64,000 nt of DNA from Woeseiaceae bacterium. GTDB lineage: Bacteria > Pseudomonadota > Gammaproteobacteria > Steroidobacterales > Woeseiaceae. Below the pieces are notes generated by a model, which worked only from the letters and a program-made list of their open reading frames with translations, had not been told where the DNA came from and did no database searches. This document shows positions 17,379-24,332 of this stretch, in pieces; the stretch's first letter is position 1, and each line of letters starts with the position of its first letter. The DNA is taken from NCBI GenBank assembly GCA_030066625.1, contig JASJBG010000007.1:1-64000 (forward strand), written 5' to 3'. A program made the translations under genes and the position numbers.

Positions 17379-18809
17379 CTACTGCTCGTTGAGCCAGCGC
17401 AACAGCGCGTACTGCACCTCTTCGCCCGGACCCCGGTGGACGTCTTCGTGATTCTGCAAGACGACTACGGCGAAGCGACGGCCCGAGCGGGCCTGCATGT
17501 AGCCCGCGATCGCGGCGACGTGGTCGAGCGAGCCCGTTTTCAAGTGCGCGCGTCCCGTCAGCGCGGGATCATCGAAGCGCTTGCGCAGCGTACCGTCATG
17601 GCCGGACAGCGCGAGCGAGGACGAGAACTCGGGCATGTACGGCTGCCGCCAGGCGTACTGCAGGATGCGATTGAAGTCTTCCGCGTTGATTCGTGAATCG
17701 CGCGACAGTCCGGCACCGTTGTCGAGCCAGAGGCTCTCGGCACCAGGGGCGCGATTCGAGACCCAGTCGCGGATCACGTCGCGACCCCCCTGCTCGGTGC
17801 CGGGCGGGCCCAGCGTCTCGGCTGACAGCGTGTACAGCAGGTGGCGGGCCATGACGTTGTTGCTGTGCTTGTTGACGCGGCGAATGATCTCGGAGAGCGA
17901 CAGTGAGCTGAACGACAGTATCGGTTCGATCTCTTCCGGCGCGACGCTGTTCTTGTAGTCGCCTTCGAGCACGCCACCCGACTCCTTCCAGAGCGCCGCG
18001 AACAGCCCATACGCGAACGCGTTGTGATCGAGCGCCGTGCGATCCATTGCGTAGCGCTCACAGCGATTCGGAAAGCGCCCTTCAAGGATCATCGCGGAGT
18101 ACTGCGCGTTCGGTGTGATCGAGATGCCGCGCTGGTAACCCCGGCAGCTGCGTTCGGCGAGCGAGAGGCGGTTTTCGACTTGCAGGTTTTCGAGCGGCGG
18201 GTCGAGGATCACGCGCACGCCGTTGACCGAAGGGTCGGGTTCGAACCAGTAGCGCACGACCTTGAAGTTCATCATTAACGCATTCGGTCCGACGTTGTAG
18301 GCGCGCAGCGGCTGGCGGTCGAAGTCGCCAGGATCGTGTGGCCCCACGTCGAAGAAGCTGTCGTCCAGAACGAGATCGCCCGCGATGTGACGGATACCGA
18401 CCTGGTTGATGTCGCGCTGCAGGCGCCACACTCGCTCGGTGACCAGGAACGGATCGCCGTAGCCCTTGATGAGCAGGTCGCCATCGAGTCGGCCGCCCTC
18501 TATCTCACCGAGCGCATAGATGTCGGTCTTCCAGCGATAGCTCGGGCCGAGCACATCGAGCGCGACGAGGGTCGTGACAGCTTTCATTGTCGACGCCGGA
18601 TTGCGCGGAACGTCGGCATTCCAGGCGAGCACGGTATCGCCGGTCTCCAGGTCGCTGACGTGAATGCTCAGGGACTCGTGCGGGAGGTCGCGCAGATTCA
18701 TAGCGCTCTGCACGCCGACGGGCAGCTGCGGGTCGGCGGCGTTCGCCGGCAGGGCAAGTACGACCATGCCCAGGTACGCGAGAAGGGTCCGGAACATCAT
18801 GGTCGTCAT
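17379..18809 (-). CDS. dacB: D-alanyl-D-alanine carboxypeptidase/endopeptidase PBP4
   Basis: Peptidase family S13: trims D-Ala and cuts peptide cross-links in peptidoglycan. 476 aa, essentially the length of E. coli PBP4 (477). After the signal peptide (GMVVLALPANAAD) come the penicillin-binding motifs: SxxK as ASTMKAV (about residue 72), SxN as KHSNNVMA and KTG as LKTGSLDH. The long insert between SxxK and SxN is typical of S13. It follows the VTT-membrane gene by 9 bp and belongs to the sigma-54-activator operon. Confidence 0.95.
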   Translation of the reverse strand: MTTMMFRTLLAYLGMVVLALPANAADPQLPVGVQSAMNLRDLPHESLSIHVSDLETGDTVLAWNADVPRNPASTMKAVTTLVALDVLGPSYRWKTDIYALGEIEGGRLDGDLLIKGYGDPFLVTERVWRLQRDINQVGIRHIAGDLVLDDSFFDVGPHDPGDFDRQPLRAYNVGPNALMMNFKVVRYWFEPDPSVNGVRVILDPPLENLQVENRLSLAERSCRGYQRGISITPNAQYSAMILEGRFPNRCERYAMDRTALDHNAFAYGLFAALWKESGGVLEGDYKNSVAPEEIEPILSFSSLSLSEIIRRVNKHSNNVMARHLLYTLSAETLGPPGTEQGGRDVIRDWVSNRAPGAESLWLDNGAGLSRDSRINAEDFNRILQYAWRQPYMPEFSSSLALSGHDGTLRKRFDDPALTGRAHLKTGSLDHVAAIAGYMQARSGRRFAVVVLQNHEDVHRGPGEEVQYALLRWLNEQ

Positions 18810-18818
18810 TGTGCTGAT

Positions 18819-19544
18819 TTACTCTCCCTGCTCAAGGGTTTTCAGTGCCCGCCTCGATTCGAGCTTTTCATCGAGTACGCGAATCACGGTTCGCCGGATG
18901 ATCGCGACGACGATCGTAATGACAGCGACACCGATGCCCGCGATCCACCAGGTGCCGATGCCGGGGTCAACCTCGCCCGCCAGGACCTGGCCGATGTCCC
19001 GCGCCAGCGTACCCAGGTACACGTACATCGACACGATCGGCAGCATACCGACCGCTGTGGCTAGCGAGTAGGTTCGAACGTCGACGCGGGTCAGTCCATA
19101 GGCGTAGTTCAGCACGTTGAACGGAATGACAAGCGCCATGCGCGTCAGCGCGACTATGGCAAAGGCCTGCTCGCCGAGCGCATCGTCGAGTGCCCGCATG
19201 CGCTCGTTGCCCGAGATTCGGCGCTCGATCCACGATCGTGCGAGCGTCCGACCAGCGAGCATGGCGGCGGTGGCGCCAACGCTTATGCCGATCATCGCGT
19301 AAACGATGCCGGGCCCGAGGCCGAACAACAGCCCGGCCAGCGTCATGGGCACCCAGCCCGGGGTCATCGCGAGGGCGGCAACAATGGTCAGCGCGATGAA
19401 CAGCGCCGCGCCCGTCAGCGGGTTTTCACGCGCCCAGTTTTCCGAACTCTGCAACCACTCGGCTATCGGCAAGGCCTGCACGGCGTACAGCAGCGCCACG
19501 ATGAGTGCGAGAACGAGCAGACGTATTCCGTTGCGGGCCAGCAT
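18819..19544 (-). CDS. TVP38/TMEM64 (VTT domain) integral membrane protein
   Basis: A 241-aa DedA-superfamily protein with about five or six hydrophobic helices. The conserved VTT region includes MTPGWVPMTLAGLLFGLGPG and the later ALTRMALVIPFNVLNYAYGL motif. Related proteins are lipid scramblases or flippases; its substrate here is unknown. The ATG overlaps the TGA of the upstream sigma-54 activator gene (ATGA), so the two are probably translationally coupled. Confidence 0.88.
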   Translation of the reverse strand: MLARNGIRLLVLALIVALLYAVQALPIAEWLQSSENWARENPLTGAALFIALTIVAALAMTPGWVPMTLAGLLFGLGPGIVYAMIGISVGATAAMLAGRTLARSWIERRISGNERMRALDDALGEQAFAIVALTRMALVIPFNVLNYAYGLTRVDVRTYSLATAVGMLPIVSMYVYLGTLARDIGQVLAGEVDPGIGTWWIAGIGVAVITIVVAIIRRTVIRVLDEKLESRRALKTLEQGE

Positions 19545-21361
19545 CAGCGGCGCCCCGGCTTTTCAATGCCCCAGCTGCGGATGCGGTCCGCGAGCGTCGT
19601 CGGGCGTACGCCGAGCAGTTCGGCCGCACCGCCTGCCCCGGACACACGCCAGCCAGACTGCTTCAGGGCACTCAACGTGTTGCGGATCTGCAGATCGCGC
19701 ATCTCGGTCTCCGTCAGGATGTCGTGTCCATCGCCCGGCGGGGTAGCTACCTCGGACTGCGCCGGCGTGGCCGCGGAAGGCGCAAGCTCCGGCATGGACA
19801 GGTCGAGTCGCAGCCGGTTGCCCGGCGACAGGATGACGGCGCGCTCGATGACGTTCTTGAGTTCGCGAACGTTGCCGGGCCAGTCGTACCGCCTGAGCTG
19901 GTCCGCCTGTGCCTGCGTCAGCGACAGCTGCTCGCGACCGAAGTCCCGACAGGTCTGCGCGAGGAAATGCTGCGCCAGCTGCACGATATCGTCGCCGCGT
20001 TCACGCAGCGGCGGCACGTCGACCGGGAAGACCGACAGCCGGTAGAAGAGGTCTTCGCGGAACTCACCATCGACGATGAGCTTTTCGAGATCACGATTGG
20101 TCGCGGCGATGACGCGCACGTCGACGGAGCGCGTAACGTCGTCGCCGACGCGCTCGAACTCGCTTTCCTGCAGGACACGCAGAAGCTTGCCCTGCAGTTC
20201 CAGCGGAATCTCACCGACTTCGTCGAGGAAGATGGTACCGCCGTCGGCGAGCTGGAAGCGGCCAACCCGGTCGCGATGGGCGCCCGTAAACGCGCCTTTG
20301 ACATGGCCGAAGAATTCGCTTTCGAACAGTTCTTTCGGTATCGAGGCACAGTTGACCTTGACCAGCGGTCCCTCGCGGCGCGGGCTCTTGGTGTGGATCG
20401 CTCTCGCGACGAGCTCCTTGCCGACGCCGGACTCGCCCTGCAAAAGCACGCTTGCCGGCGTATCGGCGACCGCCTCGACGCGCTTCAGCATCCGCTGCAA
20501 CGCCGGGCTCGTGCCGACAATGCGGCCGAAGTTCAGCGCGACGTTGACCTCTTCGCGCAGGTAGTCGCGTTCACGCTCCAGCTCTTCCCTCAAGCGCGCG
20601 TTTTCCGCCAACGTCTGCCGCAGCCTGCGCTCTGCGCGCAGCCGCTCTGTAACGTCCTTGGAAGCAACGAGCATTCGATCAACATTGCCGTCGGCGTCGC
20701 GGTGCGAAATCGCAGAGGTGACGAGATCGAGCACCTCGCCGCTGCGGGTCACCATCTGCCGCTCGAAGTTGTTGAAGTCGCCGTCGCGTATCAGCGCTTT
20801 CAATCGGGAACCGGCATAGCGCTCGCGGTCGGTCTCGCTGAAAAAGTCGGTGATTGGCCGGCCGACAACTTCCTTGCGCGTGTAGCCGAGCTTCTGCAGC
20901 CAGTGATCCGTCACCGTAATGATCAGGCCGTCACCGTCGACCGTGTGCAACATTGCCGGGGTCGACCGGTACAGCTGCCGATACTTGAAGTTGGCACGCG
21001 CCTGGTCCGTTATCTCGCTGTGCATCGCGATCGTGCGCATGTAGGCGCCGGCCGTGTCGTACTCGACGATCGCGTTGGTGTTGCAATCGACCACCTCGCC
21101 CGTGCTCGTGACGAAACTGATCGGTTTGTTTTCCAGATTGCCGGTGCGCCTGAGCGCCGGCCGGTACTCCTCGGCGATCTGCCGCGCACTCGCCGGAGTC
21201 ACGAAGTCCTCGGGCGGCCGGCCGACCATCTCGCTGCGCTCATAGCCGAGACGCGCAACGAACGCGTCGTTGACATCGAGATAGACGCCGTCCTCCGAGA
21301 TCGACGTCGCCATCGTCGGTGCCTTGCGAAACAGCCATTGGTAGTCGTTCTGGTCCAGCAT
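19544..21361 (-). CDS. Sigma-54-dependent PAS-PAS-AAA+-Fis transcriptional activator
   Basis: A bacterial enhancer-binding protein without a receiver domain. I prefer the ATG at 21361 (605 aa) to the ORF-track GTG at 21397, because it leaves both palindromes upstream. Two PAS domains (about 5-115 and 125-240) are followed by a coiled coil and a AAA+ domain with Walker A GESGVGKE, the sigma-54 loop GAFTGA, and the Walker B-like GGTIFLDEVGEIP. A Fis-type HTH closes the protein (AAELLGVRPTTLADRI). The PAS pair suggests it senses a small ligand or redox state directly. It heads an operon with VTT-protein, dacB and the SH3 gene, and is divergent from a perfect sigma-54 promoter. Confidence 0.93.
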   Translation of the reverse strand: MLDQNDYQWLFRKAPTMATSISEDGVYLDVNDAFVARLGYERSEMVGRPPEDFVTPASARQIAEEYRPALRRTGNLENKPISFVTSTGEVVDCNTNAIVEYDTAGAYMRTIAMHSEITDQARANFKYRQLYRSTPAMLHTVDGDGLIITVTDHWLQKLGYTRKEVVGRPITDFFSETDRERYAGSRLKALIRDGDFNNFERQMVTRSGEVLDLVTSAISHRDADGNVDRMLVASKDVTERLRAERRLRQTLAENARLREELERERDYLREEVNVALNFGRIVGTSPALQRMLKRVEAVADTPASVLLQGESGVGKELVARAIHTKSPRREGPLVKVNCASIPKELFESEFFGHVKGAFTGAHRDRVGRFQLADGGTIFLDEVGEIPLELQGKLLRVLQESEFERVGDDVTRSVDVRVIAATNRDLEKLIVDGEFREDLFYRLSVFPVDVPPLRERGDDIVQLAQHFLAQTCRDFGREQLSLTQAQADQLRRYDWPGNVRELKNVIERAVILSPGNRLRLDLSMPELAPSAATPAQSEVATPPGDGHDILTETEMRDLQIRNTLSALKQSGWRVSGAGGAAELLGVRPTTLADRIRSWGIEKPGRR

Positions 21362-21372
21362 GCGGAGCAATA

Positions 21373-21424
21373 TACGGAATTCCGTAAAAACAGTCACGGC
21401 TTTTCGTAACTAACGGAATTCCGT
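21373..21424. promoter_or_regulatory. Paired palindromic upstream activating sites
   Basis: TACGGAATTCCGTA (21373-21386) is a perfect 14-bp palindrome, and ACGGAATTCCGT recurs at 21413-21424, with centres 39 bp apart. A partial half-site (TTTTCGTAA) lies between them. Relative to the predicted sigma-54 start at ~21499 their centres are about -120 and -81, the usual distance for enhancer-binding protein sites. The adjacent divergent activator is the obvious candidate to bind, and could also regulate itself from here. Confidence 0.75.
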
Positions 21425-21471
21425 AACCTACATCAACACCATAAGGCATTGATTCTAAACGAAAACACAAG

Positions 21472-21488
21472 TTGGCACGGCGGTTGCA
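21472..21488 (+). promoter_or_regulatory. Sigma-54 (RpoN) promoter
   Basis: TTGGCAC-GGCGG-TTGCA matches the sigma-54 consensus (TGGCAC-N5-TTGCA) exactly, with the GG and GC elements correctly spaced. Transcription should start near 21499 and run rightward into the 33-aa ORF and structured RNA. It is accompanied by two upstream palindromes and a divergent sigma-54 activator gene. Confidence 0.88.
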
Positions 21489-21495
21489 ACGGTGA

Positions 21496-21524
21496 CAGTG
21501 CCGGGGTAATCCGGCAGTGTTTTT
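21496..21524 (+). promoter_or_regulatory. Hairpin plus U5 at the predicted transcript 5' end
   Basis: TGCCGG (21499-21504) pairs with CCGGCA (21511-21516), loop GGTAAT, followed by GTG and five T's. It begins almost exactly at the predicted start site. It could be a 5'-protecting stem, a promoter-proximal attenuator or an Hfq-type U-tract. A second short stem AGGCC/GGCCT follows at 21527-21545, just before the ribosome-binding site. Confidence 0.45.
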
Positions 21525-21564
21525 CAAGGCCGCTTGGGCAGGCCTCTTCAGAAGGATTTGAGAG

Positions 21565-21666
21565 ATGTACAACCGTAACCCCAATGTTCAGAACGGTCTC
21601 GCGCTCGCAGGCGCACTGATCGTCCTGTTCACCCTGATGTTCGCCAGCTCGGCTGTGCTTGCATGA
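21565..21666 (+). CDS. 33-aa hydrophobic peptide under sigma-54 control
   Basis: Too short for the ORF track. ATG at 21565 with AAGGA about 10 bases upstream; TGA at 21664. The product has a polar N-terminus (MYNRNPNVQNG) and one hydrophobic helix (LALAGALIVLFTLMFASSAV) ending in LA, so it is either a single-span membrane peptide or a cleaved signal-like peptide. It is the first ORF after the sigma-54 promoter. I do not recognise a family. Coding status is supported by start, ribosome-binding site and TM-like composition, not by conservation, which I cannot test. Confidence 0.65.
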   Translation: MYNRNPNVQNGLALAGALIVLFTLMFASSAVLA

Positions 21667-21955
21667 GGAACGTGTCCGGGCGCAGCTTGAAAATGTTGCG
21701 CCCGGCCTGATTTCTGGCTCGAGAGGCTTAGGACCTCTCATGAGACCCCCAGCGGTGTGGGTCGACCCGGGTTTCTCTCCCCCCGATCGCCCGGGAAGAA
21801 CCGCACCGCAATGCCGGATGGGAATCCGGCGAAAACGGACCGGGATGGTCCGGCGGCAGCTCCCCTGCCGTATCCCTGGGCGCCGGAGACCGCTCCGTGT
21901 CGGACGGCCCGCTGACTCGATCATCGAATTCAGCTCTCCGGCGCCTTCTTTTTTA
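21667..21955 (+). ncRNA. Candidate structured RNA downstream of the 33-aa ORF
   Basis: About 285 bases without an ORF but full of perfect stems: CCGGGCGCA/TGCGCCCGG (21676-21705), GAGAGG/CCTCTC (21721-21739), GCGGTG/CACCGC (21752-21809) enclosing CCCGGG/CCCGGG, GCCGGAT-GGGA-ATCCGGC (21813-21830, GNRA loop), CGGACC/GGTCCG (21836-21852) and CGGCAG/CTGCCG (21854-21870), then a terminator. Three hairpin loops contain GGA, the core of CsrA/RsmA binding sites. It could be an sRNA released from, or co-transcribed with, the peptide mRNA. It matches no RNA family I can name. Confidence 0.5.
21879..21953 (+). terminator. Intrinsic terminator of the sigma-54 transcript
   Basis: GGCGCCGGAGA (21879-21889) pairs perfectly with TCTCCGGCGCC (21935-21945), and is followed by TTCTTTTTT. 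The stem is 11 bp, but the 45-nt loop is longer than usual and contains its own small stem. It ends right at the stop codon of the convergent PGPGW gene. Confidence 0.65.
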
Positions 21956-22228
21956 GTCCGGCTCCGTTGCCCGCTCGCGATGCGCCTCCGCCCGTTTTGC
22001 GCGGCCGGTCGAGTTGTTGTTGCTGATCCCTTCGCGCACCCTGCGCAACCAGTAACGCGCCCACGTGAACTCGATGCTCAGTATGGCGAGCCCGAGCGGG
22101 ATCATGACCAGCGCGGGTCCCGGCGTTACGATCATGATGACGCCCAGCAGCAGTACCGTCAGGCCGACGACCGCAACGACGATGCGGCGCGCCGCCTTGT
22201 ACGTAATGTGAATCACGCGTCGGATCAC
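21953..22228 (-). CDS. PGPGW-family small transmembrane protein
   Basis: A 91-aa protein with a basic N-terminus and two hydrophobic stretches, VVAVVGLTVLLLGVIMIVTP and ALVMIPLGLAILSI, joined by the TPGPA motif that defines the PGPGW family. The C-terminus is charged and cytosolic. Function unknown. It starts 9 bp after the dienelactone-hydrolase-like lipoprotein stop, so the two likely form an operon. Confidence 0.75.
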   Translation of the reverse strand: MIRRVIHITYKAARRIVVAVVGLTVLLLGVIMIVTPGPALVMIPLGLAILSIEFTWARYWLRRVREGISNNNSTGRAKRAEAHRERATEPD

Positions 22229-22237
22229 GAGGCGCGC

Positions 22238-23131
22238 TCAGGATGCGTCGGCGGCGAGCTTGGCAGCGAGGAAATCGACGGTGCGTTGCCAGGCGTCCCT
22301 TGCGGCCTCCGCATCGAAGGTCGCCCAGGTGCTGTCGGCAAAGCGGGCGCCGACCCCGGGATAGACCTGCACCACGTAGTCCTTGCGCAGCCTGCGCATG
22401 GCCGCCTCGAACTCGGTCACCGAGTCGACGGTAACTTCGCGATCGCGCGCGCCGAACAGACCGAGTACGGGCGTCGAGATTTTCGCGAGCTCTTCCTCAT
22501 CGGAAATGACCTGGCCGTAGTAAATGATCGCCGCATCGAGTTCGTCCGGAAACATCATCGTCGCGTTGAGCGACCATGCCCCGCCGAGCCCCCAGCCGAG
22601 CGAGGCCTTGCCTGGCGCGCCGGCGATGCCGACGAACTCGAGCGCCTGGCTGATGTTCGCTGCCGCCAGGTCGGGATTCTCGAGCAGCTCGACGGCTTTT
22701 CGGTTGGCGCGACTGCGGGTATCCGCATCGAAGGTCGCACCGTTGAAAAGATCCACGGCGAGGACCATGTAGCCTTCCGCTGCGAGCCGATCGGACAGTG
22801 CTCGCACCTCGTCGGTGAGACCCCACAAATCGTGCACGACGATGACTGCCGGCAGCGGCTCGATCATGTCTGATGGAAACGCGAAATGGCCGTAGACGAG
22901 CTGGTCATCGATCTCGGCATACGGCAAACGCTCGGAGTCAACCGGACGCGTGGGCGCGGGGCCGAGGCTGTCCTCCGCTACCGGGCGCGTCGACGTGGCG
23001 GCATCAGTCGCTGCCGGGTTGCCGGCCTGCTCCTCGTCCGCCGCCTCGTCGCGGCCGCAAGCCGCCGCGAGTAGCAACACAGCGATGAGCCCGGCGGCCC
23101 GTCGCAGCCGGCAGTGGGCGTTTGCGAACAT
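22238..23131 (-). CDS. Dienelactone-hydrolase-fold lipoprotein lacking catalytic residues
   Basis: ATG at 23131 with AAGGA upstream gives 297 aa and a clean lipoprotein signal (LIAVLLLAAACG). The fold is DLH: VIVVHDLWGLTDEV, then the nucleophile elbow. The elbow reads GWGLGG, so the Cys expected in GxCxGG is Gly (residue 181). The His region reads YPGVGARF where GHxF is usual, so the His is Ala (residue 262). Only the Asp in GARDREV appears intact. It is probably a binding protein or pseudoenzyme anchored in the envelope. Compare the intact DLH at 36611-37516. Confidence 0.8.
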   Translation of the reverse strand: MFANAHCRLRRAAGLIAVLLLAAACGRDEAADEEQAGNPAATDAATSTRPVAEDSLGPAPTRPVDSERLPYAEIDDQLVYGHFAFPSDMIEPLPAVIVVHDLWGLTDEVRALSDRLAAEGYMVLAVDLFNGATFDADTRSRANRKAVELLENPDLAAANISQALEFVGIAGAPGKASLGWGLGGAWSLNATMMFPDELDAAIIYYGQVISDEEELAKISTPVLGLFGARDREVTVDSVTEFEAAMRRLRKDYVVQVYPGVGARFADSTWATFDAEAARDAWQRTVDFLAAKLAADAS

Positions 23132-23195
23132 ACTGCGGTCCTTGAGGTTTTCGCCAAGTGTAATCGAAAATCCCGGTGTGTCGATACGAGGCCGC

Positions 23196-23354
23196 CTAGT
23201 CCCAGTCGTCCTCGTCATCCCATTCCTTGAGCTTGCTCTTGTCGACTTCCTCCCACTGTTCTTCGCTCTTCCGCACGTAGAACACGACCTTGGCAAGCAC
23301 GTAAATGACTACGACCGCAATGAGGATCAGGATCGGCGTCAGGCCCTGTGGCAC
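23196..23354 (-). CDS. Small single-span membrane protein with acidic tail
   Basis: The ORF-track frame is 90 aa, but a GTG at 23354 starts a compact 52-aa product: one TM helix (PILILIAVVVIYVLAKVVFYV), then a charged tail ending DDEDDWD rich in Glu, Asp and Trp. Start choice is uncertain; a TTG nine codons upstream is an alternative. No family recognised. It is divergent from the ABC ATPase gene. Confidence 0.55.
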   Translation of the reverse strand: MPQGLTPILILIAVVVIYVLAKVVFYVRKSEEQWEEVDKSKLKEWDDEDDWD

Positions 23355-23455
23355 CGTTTCACACTTGTTCAACCATCGAATCGCGACTATAGCATTGCCA
23401 ATTTGCCGCGGGTTTGGGCGACAATACGCCGCCCCGGAAGTCACGAAATCTGAGC

Positions 23456-24253
23456 ATGTCCGAAGCACCGCTGGTCGAGATATCGAACGCGACGATATGG
23501 CGCGGTTCGACCCGCGTCTTCGAGAACCTCGACCTGACGATCGAGCAGCACGAACGCGTCGCGATACTTGGCCCCAACGGTTCGGGGAAAACCACCTTGC
23601 TCAAAGCGATAAGTCGGGAACTCTATCCGGCGACACGGCCCGACACGGTATTTCGCATTCTTGGCCGCGATCGCTGGAACGTCTGGGAGCTGAGGCGACA
23701 AATCGGCATCGTCTCGGACGACCTGCAGCGTCGTTACACGCCGCGAACGACCGCCCTCGAGGTCGTCGTGTCAGGCTTTCACTCGAGCATCGGCATACAC
23801 GGCGTACTTTCGGCCCGCGTGGATGACGCGCAGCTTCGGGCGGCGACGCAAATCCTCGCCGATCTCGGCATCGAGGACCTCGCCCGCACACCGCTCATGC
23901 ACATGTCGACCGGTCAGCAGCGCCGCTGCCTGCTGGGCCGCGCGCTCGTGCACGAGCCGAAGACGCTGATTCTCGACGAACCGACCGCGGGACTCGACCT
24001 CGCGGCGAGCTTCGACTACCTGAATCGGCTCCGCCGCCTTGCGGCCGTCGGCCGCAACGTGCTGATCGTGACCCATCACCTTAACGAGCTCCCGCCCGAG
24101 GTAGAGCGCGTCATCCTGCTCGCCGGCGGCCGGGTGGTCGCGGACGGGGCCAAGCGCGAGGTCCTGGACGCGGACGTCCTGAGCGGCGTCTACGGGACTC
24201 CGGTCAAGGTGACGGAGGTTGACGGCTACTTCCTGGCCTCACCAGGGCGGTAA
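23456..24253 (+). CDS. Stand-alone ABC transporter ATP-binding protein
   Basis: 265 aa from the ATG at 23456. Walker A is GPNGSGKTT, Walker B LILDEPTAGLD, and the H-loop THHLNE. The signature motif is MSTGQQRR, weaker than LSGGQ. Overall it resembles the ModF/YlmA type of cytosolic ATPases. No permease or binding protein is encoded next to it, so it either serves a distant permease or has a non-transport role. Confidence 0.85.
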   Translation: MSEAPLVEISNATIWRGSTRVFENLDLTIEQHERVAILGPNGSGKTTLLKAISRELYPATRPDTVFRILGRDRWNVWELRRQIGIVSDDLQRRYTPRTTALEVVVSGFHSSIGIHGVLSARVDDAQLRAATQILADLGIEDLARTPLMHMSTGQQRRCLLGRALVHEPKTLILDEPTAGLDLAASFDYLNRLRRLAAVGRNVLIVTHHLNELPPEVERVILLAGGRVVADGAKREVLDADVLSGVYGTPVKVTEVDGYFLASPGR

Positions 24254-24332
24254 AATCGCGCCGCGCGTGTGAATATGGAAAAACGTGACCTGCTACGATA
24301 TCCAGAGGCGCCACCCGCAGTACCCTGATCAC

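Noticed and set aside
18225-18260. tRNA T-loop-like GGGTTCGAACC, and a similar GTTCGAATCC near 50041
   Set aside because: Both lie in coding sequence (dacB and the PLD gene) and lack acceptor and anticodon stems around them.
19505-21409. 634-aa plus-strand ORF opposite the sigma-54 activator
   Set aside because: Shadow of a gene with clear PAS, AAA+ and Fis motifs; it also runs across the promoter palindromes.
21565-21666. 33-aa peptide as a PEP-CTERM type sorting substrate
   Set aside because: There is no PEP-type tripeptide before the helix and no basic tail after it; the sigma-54 link alone is not enough.
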